From Acidianus brierleyi (GTDB taxonomy: Archaea; Thermoproteota; Thermoprotei_A; Sulfolobales; Sulfolobaceae): 64,000 bases of DNA. The stretch spans positions 2,054,501 to 2,118,500 of the forward strand of contig NZ_CP029289.2 of the NCBI RefSeq assembly GCF_003201835.2. Direction: 5' to 3'. The translations under genes and the position numbers were made by a program. Under the pieces are notes generated by a model. It searched no databases and had not been told where the DNA came from. It saw only the letters and a program-made list of their open reading frames with translations. This document shows, piece after piece, positions 50,059-59,022 of the stretch (position 1 is its first letter; each line of letters starts with the position of its first letter).

Positions 50059-50541
50059 ATTTTCTTTTACAATTTTCATTTTCTTATCGATTAGATATAT
50101 TTCTCCATCTTTTGCTTTAATTGCCTTTGCCTCTCCATTATCATATAAATATGCAGTTATAGCACATAATACAGCGTCAAATTCGTCTTTAATACTTGTA
50201 TAATCCTTCCAATTTATTTTCATTAACTTCATTGAAGACGTGGGATGAGTTTCAATAGAATTAAGTTTTTTAGATAATTTTATTCCTCTCTCTACTAAAC
50301 TAGGCATAAAAGACGGAGGAAGTACTTTTAAACCTAATTTTAACATTTCTCTATCTATCTCTCTAAAACCTTTAGAATATGATAAAGGAGAATCTATTGC
50401 AGTAATTTTAGCTTTTGAACATAATTCTAATATTTCATCATCCGTAGATACAAAATATATTTTTATCTTATTATCAATCAATAAGCCTACTGCTGTTTTT
50501 CTCTTTACTGCTAAATCTATTCCACAATAAATAAAAGTCAA
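50008..50541 (-). CDS. DUF429 protein (RNase H-like fold, predicted nuclease)
   Basis: 177 residues. YCGIDLAVKRKTAVGLLIDN carries the first Asp of an RNase H-like fold, ITAIDSPLSYSKGFREIDRE the second block with the family's D-S/A-P-L, and IKDEFDAVLCAITAYL the third (D-E-x-D-A-x-x-C-A). These are the conserved acidic positions of DUF429. The biochemical role is unproven. It overlaps the antiporter gene at its 3' end, and its start is 17 nt from the start of tpiA on the other strand, so the two share a very short divergent promoter. Confidence 0.82.
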   Translation of the reverse strand: MTFIYCGIDLAVKRKTAVGLLIDNKIKIYFVSTDDEILELCSKAKITAIDSPLSYSKGFREIDREMLKLGLKVLPPSFMPSLVERGIKLSKKLNSIETHPTSSMKLMKINWKDYTSIKDEFDAVLCAITAYLYDNGEAKAIKAKDGEIYLIDKKMKIVKENSDYIFYFSNNSFYSSI

Positions 50542-50558
50542 GTGTTTTCTCTTAAATT

Positions 50559-51245
50559 ATGAAAAAGCCAATAATATTAATAAACTTTAAGGCATATGAG
50601 AACTCCTTTGGCGAAAAAGGAATACAAATGGCTAAAATTATAGAAAAAGTAAGTAGAGAATACTCAACTGACATAATAATTTCTGTTCCAGCTACAATGA
50701 TTTATAAAATAGCTCAAGAGGTGTCAATTCCAGTTTTTGCTCAACATGTAGATAGTGTTAGCTTAGGTGCTAGGACTGGACATACAACTGTAGAGATGAT
50801 TAAAGACGCTGGTGCTAAGGGAAGCTTACTAAATCATAGTGAAAAAAGGATAAGGTTAGATGAGATAGACGACGCTATTAAGAAATTAAACAAAGAAGGA
50901 TTAGAGAGCGTAGTTTGTGTAGATAGATATAGTATAGTAGCTCCAATAGGGATGCTAGGTCCTAATTCTATTCTAATTGAACCTCCAGAGCTTATAGGCA
51001 GTGGAATTTCGGTTTCAAAAGCTAAACCAGAAGTTATTACAAAGGGAGTCGAAGAAATAAATAAAGTAAAAGGCGTAGATCTTATTGCAGGAGCTGGAAT
51101 AAGCAGTGGGGATGACGTTTATACTGCTATTAAACTAGGTGCTGCAGGAATAGGAGTAGCTAGTGCAGTAATGAAATCGCCAAATCCAGAACAAGTAGTA
51201 GAAGATTTTGTTAAATCTGCAATCAAAGCTATGAGTGAAAAATAA
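50559..51245 (+). CDS. tpiA: Triosephosphate isomerase
   Basis: 228 residues, the short archaeal form that makes tetramers. Catalytic residues are all visible: K11 (LINFKAYENS), H93 (SLLNHSEKR) and E141 (SILIEPPELIG, the base before loop 6). The phosphate-gripping loops are AGAGISSGDDV and GIGVASAV. It interconverts glyceraldehyde-3-phosphate and dihydroxyacetone phosphate in the cytoplasm. The last base of its TAA is the first base of the alaX ATG, so the two are translationally coupled. Confidence 0.96.
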   Translation: MKKPIILINFKAYENSFGEKGIQMAKIIEKVSREYSTDIIISVPATMIYKIAQEVSIPVFAQHVDSVSLGARTGHTTVEMIKDAGAKGSLLNHSEKRIRLDEIDDAIKKLNKEGLESVVCVDRYSIVAPIGMLGPNSILIEPPELIGSGISVSKAKPEVITKGVEEINKVKGVDLIAGAGISSGDDVYTAIKLGAAGIGVASAVMKSPNPEQVVEDFVKSAIKAMSEK

Positions 51246-51688
51246 TGGAGATAAGAACTCATTCAGCTCTCCATGTATTAAAAGGTGCAGCAAGGAAAGT
51301 TCTAGGTACAAAATGGACAGCTAGTACTTATGTGAATGGTTTTCATGGTAGACTTACAGTAAAAATGGAAAGAAAACCTTCTGACGAAGAAATAAACAAA
51401 GTTTTTTATGAGGCTAATCAAAAAATCAAGGAAAATCTTCCTTTTATTATTGAGAAAATGAGTAGAAAGGAGGCAGAGGAAAAATATGGCGACGAGATAT
51501 ACGATCTTTTTCCTGTTCCTTCAGATGTGGTAGAACTTACTATTGTAATAATTCCAGATTGGAATATTAATGCTTGCAATAAACAACATGTAAAATCTAC
51601 TATAGAAATTGGAGAAATAATACAAGATGATTGGAGATATAGAAATTCTAAACAACTTTTAGAGTTATCTTTTAACTTAGCTCATTAA
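51245..51688 (+). CDS. alaX: AlaX-type trans-editing protein
   Basis: 147 residues, a free-standing editing domain. The zinc ligands of the AlaRS/ThrRS second additional domain are present: H6 and H10 (HSALH) and C111 and H115 (CNKQH). Such proteins hydrolyse Ser or Gly wrongly attached to tRNA-Ala. It is slightly shorter than the usual AlaX-S and has an unusual NGFHGRLTVK segment where the family often has G-x-x-x-S-S-D-x-x-R-x-D-F. It is coupled to tpiA. Three bases past its end it overlaps the ModE-like gene on the opposite strand. Confidence 0.82.
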   Translation: MEIRTHSALHVLKGAARKVLGTKWTASTYVNGFHGRLTVKMERKPSDEEINKVFYEANQKIKENLPFIIEKMSRKEAEEKYGDEIYDLFPVPSDVVELTIVIIPDWNINACNKQHVKSTIEIGEIIQDDWRYRNSKQLLELSFNLAH

Positions 51689-52004
51689 TCATTTTAGTAT
51701 ATTTTTCTAAAACTTTTTGTACTTCCTCTTGAGCACTATTATATATTTCTAACATTTTCTTTAATTTTTCTGGAATTTCAGTTCCTCCAGCGTTCTTTCC
51801 TCCTTTCTTTAGTTCCATACCACCAACAGACGCATTTATTCTTCTTACGTACTCCCAGGCAAACTTGTATGATAGGTTTAGTTTTTCGCTTGCACCAGAA
51901 ATAGAACCTGTTTCTATTATCGCTTTTACTAGCTCTACTCCCCCTTTTCCTAGTATAGGCTTTCCATCTTCGTTTTCAATCCATAATTTAAAGTTAAACT
52001 TCAT
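51672..52004 (-). CDS. ModE-like winged-helix regulator
   Basis: 110 residues. Only the N-terminal DNA-binding domain of ModE is present: FKLWIENEDGKPILGKGGVE, then AIIETGSISGASEKLNLSYK with the recognition helix YKFAWEYVRRIN, then GGKNAGGTEI, the wing with the family's G-G-x-x-G-G. No molybdate-binding TOBE domain follows, so it may sense metal through another protein or none. Its ATG overlaps the purK stop by 4 nt, thus it is the third gene of purE-purK-modE-like, an unexpected link to purine synthesis. Confidence 0.85.
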   Translation of the reverse strand: MKFNFKLWIENEDGKPILGKGGVELVKAIIETGSISGASEKLNLSYKFAWEYVRRINASVGGMELKKGGKNAGGTEIPEKLKKMLEIYNSAQEEVQKVLEKYTKMINELS

Positions 52005-53086
52005 AATTCAATACCTTCAGTATATAATATTTTCATAATATTATCAATTTTTCCTTTTACGTCTTCTAGGTCTTTACCAACAATATTTATATGGCCCATT
52101 TTTCTTCTTTTTTTAGCCTGATTCTTTCCATACCAATATACCTTACCTATTCTAAGAATTTCCTTAGGAAAATCAGATTTTCCTAGAATATTTACCATTC
52201 CAAACGGTTTTAAAAACGTGGTATCTCCTAAATCCATATCAGTTATAGCCCTTAAATGTTGCTCAAATTGCGAAACAAAAGAAGCATCTAAAGTATAGTG
52301 ACCAGTGTTATGGACTCTAGGAGCAGTTTCGTTTATTAGCACTTTGTTTTCCTTAACAAAAAATTCTATACCCATCGTTCCTATGTAATCTAAATCTTTA
52401 GTTAATTTTTCCCCAATTTTTACCATTTCTTCATTAAAATATGGTCCATAGTTATATATTAATATACCTTTTTCATTATAATTAAACGATGGAGTAAATG
52501 CCTTAAATTCTTTTTTACTTCTTGTAACTATAATTGATGCCTCAAAATCAAAGTCTATAAATTCCTCTACTACAAATTTACAATTCATATTTTTTATAAA
52601 TTGATATTTTTCAGAATCTTCTTTAATAAAATATTGGCCTTTACCATCATAACCGCCTTTTGATTGCTTAATTACACCTAAATTATTAAAATCGTTTTTT
52701 AGTATTCTAAGAGCTTCTTCTCCATTATCAGCAACTTCAAATCTAGGTACGGGAAAATTATGATCTCTTAAGAATTCTTTTTCTTTATATCTTTCTCTCT
52801 TTAGTTCAACGCTGTTTAATCTAGGTAGCAATTTATTTTTTTCTTCAGCATAATTTAAGGCTTCTTCACTTACATGTTCAAATTCAAAAGTTACTACATC
52901 ACTTTCGTCTATCATTTCTTTATAATTCTCTAAAGGATAACATTTGTCAGCAATTTGGCAAGCAGGGTCTTCTGGATTTCCTAGAACATAAAACTTTAAT
53001 GGTAACTTTCTTCCTTCTAATATCATCATCCAGCCTAATTGTCCTCCTCCTAGAATGCCTATTTTATAATTTTGTAGAGAGGACAT
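52001..53086 (-). CDS. purK: N5-carboxyaminoimidazole ribonucleotide synthetase
   Basis: 361 residues, ATP-grasp family. The N-terminal preATP-grasp strand-loop is IGILGGGQLGWMMI; the ATP-binding loop is IKQSKGGYDGKGQYFI, with metal/ATP ligands in EEFIDFDFEASIIV and VLINETAPRVHNTGHYT. It uses ATP to attach bicarbonate to AIR, making N5-CAIR, which PurE then rearranges. The start overlaps purE by 23 nt and the stop overlaps the ModE-like gene, so three genes are coupled. Confidence 0.95.
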   Translation of the reverse strand: MSSLQNYKIGILGGGQLGWMMILEGRKLPLKFYVLGNPEDPACQIADKCYPLENYKEMIDESDVVTFEFEHVSEEALNYAEEKNKLLPRLNSVELKRERYKEKEFLRDHNFPVPRFEVADNGEEALRILKNDFNNLGVIKQSKGGYDGKGQYFIKEDSEKYQFIKNMNCKFVVEEFIDFDFEASIIVTRSKKEFKAFTPSFNYNEKGILIYNYGPYFNEEMVKIGEKLTKDLDYIGTMGIEFFVKENKVLINETAPRVHNTGHYTLDASFVSQFEQHLRAITDMDLGDTTFLKPFGMVNILGKSDFPKEILRIGKVYWYGKNQAKKRRKMGHINIVGKDLEDVKGKIDNIMKILYTEGIEL

Positions 53087-53552
53087 CGTTCTTCATCTCT
53101 TCCATAAAGTTTTTCATTTTAGAAAATATATCTGGATATTTTATGCCTAGAATTCTAATTGCTAGAAGTGCAGCATTTTTTGCTCCTCCAATGGCTACTG
53201 TAGCCACTGGTATTCCATAAGGCATTTGTACTATTGAAAGTAATGAATCTAAACCATTTAAATTCTTAGAAGGAATAGGAACTCCTATAACAGGTAGTTG
53301 AGTCATTGAAGCAATCATACCAGGTAAATGTGCTGCACCTCCTGCTCCAGCTATTATTACTTCTATGCCTTTTTCGTGTGCCGATTTGGCGTAATCTAAC
53401 ATGTATTCTGGTGTTCTATGAGCCGAAACAACTTTAGCTTCGTAACTTACTCCAAATTTTTCCAATACACAAGTAGCTTCCTTCATATATTCCCAATCAC
53501 TTTTACTGCCCATAATTACTCCTACTAAAGGCATGAGAAAATATACGAACAA
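53064..53552 (-). CDS. purE: N5-carboxyaminoimidazole ribonucleotide mutase
   Basis: 162 residues, the normal class I PurE length. VGVIMGSKSDWEYM binds the ribose phosphate, VVSAHRTPEYMLDYA holds the catalytic His, and IAGAGGAAHLPGMIASMTQL with PVIGVP forms the rest of the octamer's active site. It moves the carboxyl group from N5 to C4 of the imidazole. The first six residues before VGVIMG are hydrophobic; a later start is possible (an internal Met is present at residue 7). First gene of the unit, 58 nt divergent from the FAD-binding gene. Confidence 0.95.
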   Translation of the reverse strand: MFVYFLMPLVGVIMGSKSDWEYMKEATCVLEKFGVSYEAKVVSAHRTPEYMLDYAKSAHEKGIEVIIAGAGGAAHLPGMIASMTQLPVIGVPIPSKNLNGLDSLLSIVQMPYGIPVATVAIGGAKNAALLAIRILGIKYPDIFSKMKNFMEEMKNDVLSTKL

Positions 53553-53610
53553 AGGTAAATAAGCTAAAGAGCCCTTTACTTTTAAAGTTTTTATAAAGAA
53601 TTTTTTTAAT

Positions 53611-54474
53611 ATGATTGAAGTTGCTAACGAAGAAGAACTTTTTAAAGAAATAAGAAATGCTTACATCGGAAGGAAGAAAATTTCAATTGTCGGTTCTGGT
53701 TCTCATTCGGATAAGAAAGGAGAAGTTATATCTACAATTAAAATGAATTCCTTTGATATTAAAGGAGATATAATAGAAGCATATGCTGGAGCTTCTGTTT
53801 TAAAAATAAGAGAGGAAGCCTCTAGCTATGGCTATCTTTTCCCTACACTTTATGACGGAACTATAGGAGGATTATTAGGGATAAACTATGTTTCGCCATT
53901 ATCGACGTTTTATGGGACCCCAAGAGACTTTACGCTGTGGTGTAGAGCAATAACCCCTTATGGTGGATTAAATTGGAAAATATTTATAGGATCTAAAGGT
54001 CTTATTGGTGCCATTTCTAAAGCAGTCATGAAGTTATTTCCTAGGCCATATAAAATAGTGACTCTAGAAAAATCTTATGATAGTGTAAATGAACTTTTAG
54101 ACGACTATATAAAATTGAAAGAAAATAAACCCATAGCTACCTTAGTTGAATATGAGAAAACTTATAAAATTCATTTTACATACTCTGTCGACCCAGATAT
54201 AACTGGTTTCAATAAAGATGATGGGGTTCCATTTATAGAAGAAAGTGATAAAAATAGTTATATAGTCGAAACTCCTTCTTTAAGTGAATTTATTAAATTG
54301 GTAGAGAAAACTAATCCCATTTATGCATATACTGTAATTAACTCAGGATTCTCAAAAGTATATCTGGCAGACGAAGATATACTAGCTGGTTTTAATTATT
54401 ACCCATATAATGGAGTTAAAGGCATTTATTTGAAGTTAAAGAAATTATTGGATTATAGAAATATATTTGAATAA
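53611..54474 (+). CDS. Short FAD-binding (PCMH-type) oxidoreductase
   Basis: 287 residues, shorter than full GlcD enzymes. KISIVGSGSHSDKKGEV stands where the FAD diphosphate loop lies, EAYAGASVLKIREEASSYGY matches the next strand-helix, and TIGGLLGINYVSPLSTFYGT plus FIGSKGLIGAISKAVMKLFP matches the second half of the FAD domain. The C-terminal substrate domain is reduced to about 130 residues. It resembles the GlcE-like accessory flavoproteins. No partner gene is adjacent, and the substrate is unknown. Confidence 0.72.
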   Translation: MIEVANEEELFKEIRNAYIGRKKISIVGSGSHSDKKGEVISTIKMNSFDIKGDIIEAYAGASVLKIREEASSYGYLFPTLYDGTIGGLLGINYVSPLSTFYGTPRDFTLWCRAITPYGGLNWKIFIGSKGLIGAISKAVMKLFPRPYKIVTLEKSYDSVNELLDDYIKLKENKPIATLVEYEKTYKIHFTYSVDPDITGFNKDDGVPFIEESDKNSYIVETPSLSEFIKLVEKTNPIYAYTVINSGFSKVYLADEDILAGFNYYPYNGVKGIYLKLKKLLDYRNIFE

Positions 54475-54510
54475 TAAAAAGTTTAAATTTACGCCTAACT
54501 TTCTAACTTT

Positions 54511-55452
54511 ATGTCTAGGCATTTTATAATAGATTGTGATACAGCCGAAGACGATATAATGAGTTTATTCATGCTTTTAAAAAATAATATGGTGATTGAA
54601 GGAATTACTATAGTTGAAGGAAATATAGCGTTTAATCAGGAGATAAACAATGCGTTGTGGGCGTTAGAATATATTTCGGACAAACTCCCTTATGAAGTAA
54701 AAGTTTACCCTGGAAGTAATAGACCATTGGTTAAAACGTTCAGAACAGTAGAAAATGTCCATGGAAAAGGAGGGATAGGAGACGAAATACCTATTCCTAA
54801 AAAACTTTCTGCGAGTAGCAAGAAAGCTGTAGATGCGATAATTGAATTAGCAGATAGATATCCAGGAGAGTTAGAGTTCTTAGCTATATCACCTTTAACT
54901 AATTTAGCTTTAGCTTATTTAAAGGATAATTCTATTGCCGAAAAAATTAAGAAAGTATGGGTAATGGGAGGGACTATTTATGGTAGAGGAAATATTACAC
55001 CAGTTGCGGAATTTAATTTCTGGGTAGATCCTGATGCTGCTAAAATTGTGTTTAACTCAGGATTAGATCTTACAATGGTTTCTTGGGACTTAATAACGAA
55101 TTATACTATAGAAAAAAACGATTGGGATAATATTAATTCAATGGACACTCAGATGTCCAAATTTTATTCCAATATATATAAACATTATAGAGAATTTGCT
55201 ATGACTAAGCAAAAAATGAAGGGTAATCCACATCCAGATCTTATAACTACTGCTATTGCTATAAATCATGAAATAGCTAAAAAAACCGAAATGCAATTTG
55301 TAGATATTGAAAATTGCGAGTGTCTAACTAGAGGAATGACTGTTATAGATTATCTAAATGTATGGAATAGAAATCCAAATACTGAAGTGGTTTATGAAAT
55401 AGATAAAAGTAAATTCATGAATATGTTGTACGATCTTTTGAAATGGTTTTAA
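54511..55452 (+). CDS. Nucleoside hydrolase (IUNH family)
   Basis: 313 residues, typical length. FIIDCDTAEDDIMSLFML contains the calcium-binding D-x-D-x-x-x-D-D motif (D-C-D-T-A-E-D-D here). VYPGSNRPLV and VHGKGGIGDEIP follow as in the family, then VMGGTIYGRGNITPVAEFNF and WVDPDAAKIVF with the substrate and metal ligands. It splits purine or pyrimidine ribosides to base plus ribose. Its 3' end overlaps the convergent winged-helix gene by 4 nt. Base specificity cannot be read from sequence. Confidence 0.92.
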   Translation: MSRHFIIDCDTAEDDIMSLFMLLKNNMVIEGITIVEGNIAFNQEINNALWALEYISDKLPYEVKVYPGSNRPLVKTFRTVENVHGKGGIGDEIPIPKKLSASSKKAVDAIIELADRYPGELEFLAISPLTNLALAYLKDNSIAEKIKKVWVMGGTIYGRGNITPVAEFNFWVDPDAAKIVFNSGLDLTMVSWDLITNYTIEKNDWDNINSMDTQMSKFYSNIYKHYREFAMTKQKMKGNPHPDLITTAIAINHEIAKKTEMQFVDIENCECLTRGMTVIDYLNVWNRNPNTEVVYEIDKSKFMNMLYDLLKWF

Positions 55453-55727
55453 CAATCAAATTTGCTACACAGTGCAAATTCCATGTCCGGCATAAGTTTC
55501 TGTAGGAAAACATAATATCTATATAATTCTTCTAACCCTCTATCGGTAATTCCGAATATTACATCATCTCCAATAAAGGCCTTTTTTTCAACATAGCCTT
55601 TGTATTCCAACAATCGTAAAGCCTTAACTATAGTCTTTTTTGACAAACCCGTATACTCCATTATTTCCTTTACACTAAGTTCTCCTTCAGCTAAATTAGT
55701 TAGCATGACTAATTGCGTTAAGTTCAA
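55449..55727 (-). CDS. Winged-helix transcriptional regulator
   Basis: 92 residues, a single winged helix. EGELSVKEIMEYTGLSKKTI and VKALRLLEYKGYVEKK give the helix-turn-helix and start of the wing, VIFGITDRGLEELYRYYVFL the wing and C-terminal dimer helix. It belongs to the broad archaeal MarR/PadR-like group. Two Cys near the C-terminus (ALCSKFDC) might respond to redox state. Convergent with the nucleoside-hydrolase gene; target unknown. Confidence 0.78.
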   Translation of the reverse strand: MNLTQLVMLTNLAEGELSVKEIMEYTGLSKKTIVKALRLLEYKGYVEKKAFIGDDVIFGITDRGLEELYRYYVFLQKLMPDMEFALCSKFDC

Positions 55728-55962
55728 CGATCATCAAATACTAATTTGTTTTTCATAACTTAAAAACAGTATCCACGTCAACTTTTAATGGGAAAATTAA
55801 TAATGGATGAAGTTTTACTTTAATGCCTAAATTCTGATTAGCCTTTTGTAATTTTTATATTTTATCGTATATTAATTTATAGCAAAAACAAGAAGAAAAT
55901 ATATTATGAGTATCCAAAGCAATGTTTTTTAATACTGTATAAGCATATTTATACGATATATT

Positions 55963-57924
55963 ATGGTAGAAAACATGACAGAAGAAGAACAGAAACTGGA
56001 AGAAAAAGTAGACTATAATATGCGCTATTATAAATATTTATTTGATTTAAGCAAAAATAATCCTGAAAAATTCTGGGGGGACCTTGCTGAGCAGCTAATA
56101 GACTGGTTTGAACCTTGGAAGACAACTATGAAACAAGAAGATCCTATGACAAAATGGTTCATAGGCGGAAAACTTAACGCTTCTTATAATGCAATAGATA
56201 GGCACATAAATACTCAAAGGAAGTATAAGGCTGCAATAATTTGGGAAAGCGAAAAGGGAGAAAAGAAAGTTCTGACTTATCAAGATCTCTATTATGAGGT
56301 AAATAGATGGGCTAATGCTCTCAAGGAGCTAGGAGTTAAGAAAGGCGATAGAGTTACTATATACATGCCATTAACTCCAGAAGGAGTAATAGCTAAGTTA
56401 GCATGTACCAGATTGGGAGCTATACATAGTGTAGTTTTTGCAGGGTTTGGATCTCAAGCCTTAGCTAGTAGAATAGAAGACGCTAAAGCAAAGGTTGTAA
56501 TTACTGCAGATTCTTATCCTAGAAGAGGGAAAGTCGTAGAGCTAAAAAAAGTGGTTGATGATGCATTAGACATATTAGGTGAAAATAATCCAGTTAGCAA
56601 GGTTTTAGTTTATAAAAGACTTGGAACTGAAATAAATTTTAAAGAAGGCAGAGATGTCTATTTTGATGAAATAGGTAAATACAAATATATTGAGCCTGAA
56701 TTAATGGATTCTAATGATCCATTATTTATCTTATATACTTCAGGGACTACTGGAAAACCTAAGGGAATAGTTCATTCTACTGGTGGATATCTAGTAGGAA
56801 CATCAGCAATGCTACTTTGGAGCTACGGGTTAAGCCAGGAAAATGATGTACTGTTCAATACTTCAGATATAGGATGGATAGTAGGTCATTCTTACATTAC
56901 ATACGCACCCTTAGTAATGGGAAGAACTGTAATAATCTATGAAAGTGCACCGGATTATCCTTATCCAGATAAATGGGCAGAAATAATAGAGAAATATAGA
57001 GCGACAACTTTTGGAACTTCTGCTACAGCTTTAAGATACTTCATGAAATATGGAGATGAATATGTCAGAGCACATGATTTATCATCATTAAGAATTATTG
57101 TCACAAATGGAGAAGTTCTTAATTACGCTCCGTGGAAATGGGGATTAGAAACGTTAGGCCAAGGAAAAGTATTTATGTCCCATCAATGGTGGCAAACAGA
57201 AACTGGAGCACCTAATTTAGGTTACTTACCAGGTATGATATTTATGGAAATGAAATCTGGACCAGCTTCTGGATTTCCATTGCCTGGTAACTTTATTGAA
57301 GTATTAAATGATCAAGGAGGTCCTTCAAAACCTAGAGAGAGAGGATATTTAATTATGAGACCACCATTTCCACCTTATATGATGATGGGAATGTGGAATG
57401 ACGACGGGAACGAGAGATTAAAGAAGACTTACTTTAGCAAATTCCCTAGTCTATATTATCCCGGCGATTACGCTATGGTAGACGAAGACGGTTACGTATG
57501 GGTCTTAGGTAGAGCTGATGAAACAATAAAAGTTGCAGCTCATAGAATAGGAGCAGGAGAAGTAGAGTCCGCGATAACGTCTCATCCATCTGTAGCCGAG
57601 GCAGCAGTTGTCGGTGTTCCGGATCCAGTTAAAGGAGAGGAAGTTTATGCGTTCGTAGTTCTTAAACAAGGATACTCTCCTTCTGAATCCTTAGCAAAGG
57701 ATATACAAGCCCATGTAAGAAGCGTAATGGGTCCAATAGTAACGCCTCAAATAAGATTTGTTAAATCATTACCAAAAACTAGATCCGGTAAAGTTATGAG
57801 AAGAGTAATTAAAGCAGTAGTTAGCGGTTCTCAGATAGGCGATATTTCTACAATAGAAGATGAGGCATCAATGGAAGAAATAAAGAAGGCAGCAGAAGAA
57901 CTTAAGAATGAGCTAAATAAATAG
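55963..57924 (+). CDS. Acyl-CoA synthetase, acetyl-/3-hydroxypropionyl-CoA type (AMP-forming)
   Basis: 653 residues, ACS-like ANL enzyme. The ATP loop YTSGTTGKPKG lies near residue 258, the adenine/acyl motif HQWWQTETG near 408, the hinge GRADETIKVAAHRIGAGEVE near 516, and the adenylation Lys in TRSGKVMRR near 609. It makes acetyl-CoA, propionyl-CoA or 3-hydroxypropionyl-CoA plus AMP and PPi. The Trp in WWQTETG fits a small acid. In Sulfolobales a close relative acts in the 3-hydroxypropionate/4-hydroxybutyrate carbon-fixation cycle; sequence alone does not say which substrate. TATA-like TATTTATACG lies about 20 nt before the ATG. Confidence 0.86.
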   Translation: MVENMTEEEQKLEEKVDYNMRYYKYLFDLSKNNPEKFWGDLAEQLIDWFEPWKTTMKQEDPMTKWFIGGKLNASYNAIDRHINTQRKYKAAIIWESEKGEKKVLTYQDLYYEVNRWANALKELGVKKGDRVTIYMPLTPEGVIAKLACTRLGAIHSVVFAGFGSQALASRIEDAKAKVVITADSYPRRGKVVELKKVVDDALDILGENNPVSKVLVYKRLGTEINFKEGRDVYFDEIGKYKYIEPELMDSNDPLFILYTSGTTGKPKGIVHSTGGYLVGTSAMLLWSYGLSQENDVLFNTSDIGWIVGHSYITYAPLVMGRTVIIYESAPDYPYPDKWAEIIEKYRATTFGTSATALRYFMKYGDEYVRAHDLSSLRIIVTNGEVLNYAPWKWGLETLGQGKVFMSHQWWQTETGAPNLGYLPGMIFMEMKSGPASGFPLPGNFIEVLNDQGGPSKPRERGYLIMRPPFPPYMMMGMWNDDGNERLKKTYFSKFPSLYYPGDYAMVDEDGYVWVLGRADETIKVAAHRIGAGEVESAITSHPSVAEAAVVGVPDPVKGEEVYAFVVLKQGYSPSESLAKDIQAHVRSVMGPIVTPQIRFVKSLPKTRSGKVMRRVIKAVVSGSQIGDISTIEDEASMEEIKKAAEELKNELNK

Positions 57925-57928
57925 CGAA

Positions 57929-58305
57929 ATGATACCTCAGAGAATATTATCATTTTTATCTGCTTTCAGTTTAGGGAAAAAGTTTTAGTATATGGTGAAT
58001 TACCACCATTAGAATCTATACAAACTATTTCAATTGATGATGCTAAGGATTGCTGTCAATTTGATTCAGCAATATCATTAATGTATATTCACAATGCTAA
58101 TAATCCTATAAATATAATAAAAAAGATGTTAGACTTATCAAAAGGAATAGTTCTTATAGCTGACTGGAAACCCTCTTACTCAAAAGATTTAAAATATCTA
58201 CTAGATAAGTCAATGAAAAAAGTTGTCTTCTATACAACGAGAAATATGGGTTTTGAGTTTTTTGAAGGAGATTGTTGGTATGCTGTAGTAAGAGGTTCTC
58301 CATAA
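57929..58305 (+). pseudogene. Small Rossmann/methyltransferase-like protein with -1 frameshift at an A run
   Basis: An ATG at 57929, five bases after the acyl-CoA synthetase stop, opens MIPQRILSFLSAFSLGKKF and stops. The -1 frame continues in register as KVLVYGELPPLESIQTISID and runs without interruption to 58305 (ending ADWKPSYSKDLKYLL … GDCWYAVVRGSP). A one-base change in GGGAAAAAG (57974-57982) would join both parts into about 125 residues. There is no start codon in the -1 frame before 58081, so the downstream part is unlikely to be used alone from its natural beginning. The fold looks like a reduced SAM-methyltransferase, but this is weak. Programmed slippage, error or decay are all possible. 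Confidence 0.65.
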
Positions 58306-58359
58306 AACTATATAGTTTATAGTAAGTTATGCTTATTTTATATAGTTAGTATATATCAT

Positions 58360-59022
58360 ATGCAATTAAAATCAGTATTTATTGATGCTGGAGAGACTTT
58401 AATAGGGTTTAGGCCTAGATCCTATGAAATTATTCTCGCAATATTGAGGGATTACGGCTATAAAATAAATACTACTACCTTGTTTAGAGCAATAGCTAGA
58501 TCTATCTCTAAATATAACTTTCCTAATGAATTTGGTACTAATCCATTAAATGTAAGAGATTTATTATTCGAATTAAATATTTATCCATACAAAGAATTGG
58601 TAAAATCTTTAGTAAACAGAGATTTCTATGGAGGAGAATATTTTCTTTATGAGGATGCTACAGATTTCCTAGAATTTCTTAAAAGTCAAAGTTTAAGTAG
58701 TGTTATAGTTACAAATGCTACTAGGAGAATGGATAAAATCTTAAAAGAATTTGAACTACCTAAGAAGGTAAATGGTATAGTAGAATCTTTTGCTGTAGGT
58801 GTAGTTAAACCAAATCCAAAAATTTTCTATTATGCAACTAGAATTGGTAAAACTCCAGCTATACATATTGGTGACATCTATGAGGTAGATATCGTTGGTG
58901 CCAATAGAGCAGGATTTGATGGTATCTTGTTGGATAGATTCAGATTTTATGACGATATAAAATACAATAAAGCCATGACTTTAAAAGATGTAACTAAATT
59001 TTTAGAAAAAAATTGGAGCTAA
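58360..59022 (+). CDS. HAD-superfamily hydrolase
   Basis: 220 residues. Motif I is VFIDAGETLIGF: the nucleophile Asp is present, but the second Asp two residues on is Gly, as in some archaeal members. Motif II is VIVTNATRRM, motif III the Lys in GVVKPNPKIF, and motif IV HIGDIYEVDIVGANRAGF. The cap is a helical C1 insertion (about residues 15-100). It probably removes phosphate from a small metabolite; loss of the general-acid Asp might instead point to another reaction. Transcribed alone, 54 nt after the frameshifted gene. Confidence 0.82.
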   Translation: MQLKSVFIDAGETLIGFRPRSYEIILAILRDYGYKINTTTLFRAIARSISKYNFPNEFGTNPLNVRDLLFELNIYPYKELVKSLVNRDFYGGEYFLYEDATDFLEFLKSQSLSSVIVTNATRRMDKILKEFELPKKVNGIVESFAVGVVKPNPKIFYYATRIGKTPAIHIGDIYEVDIVGANRAGFDGILLDRFRFYDDIKYNKAMTLKDVTKFLEKNWS

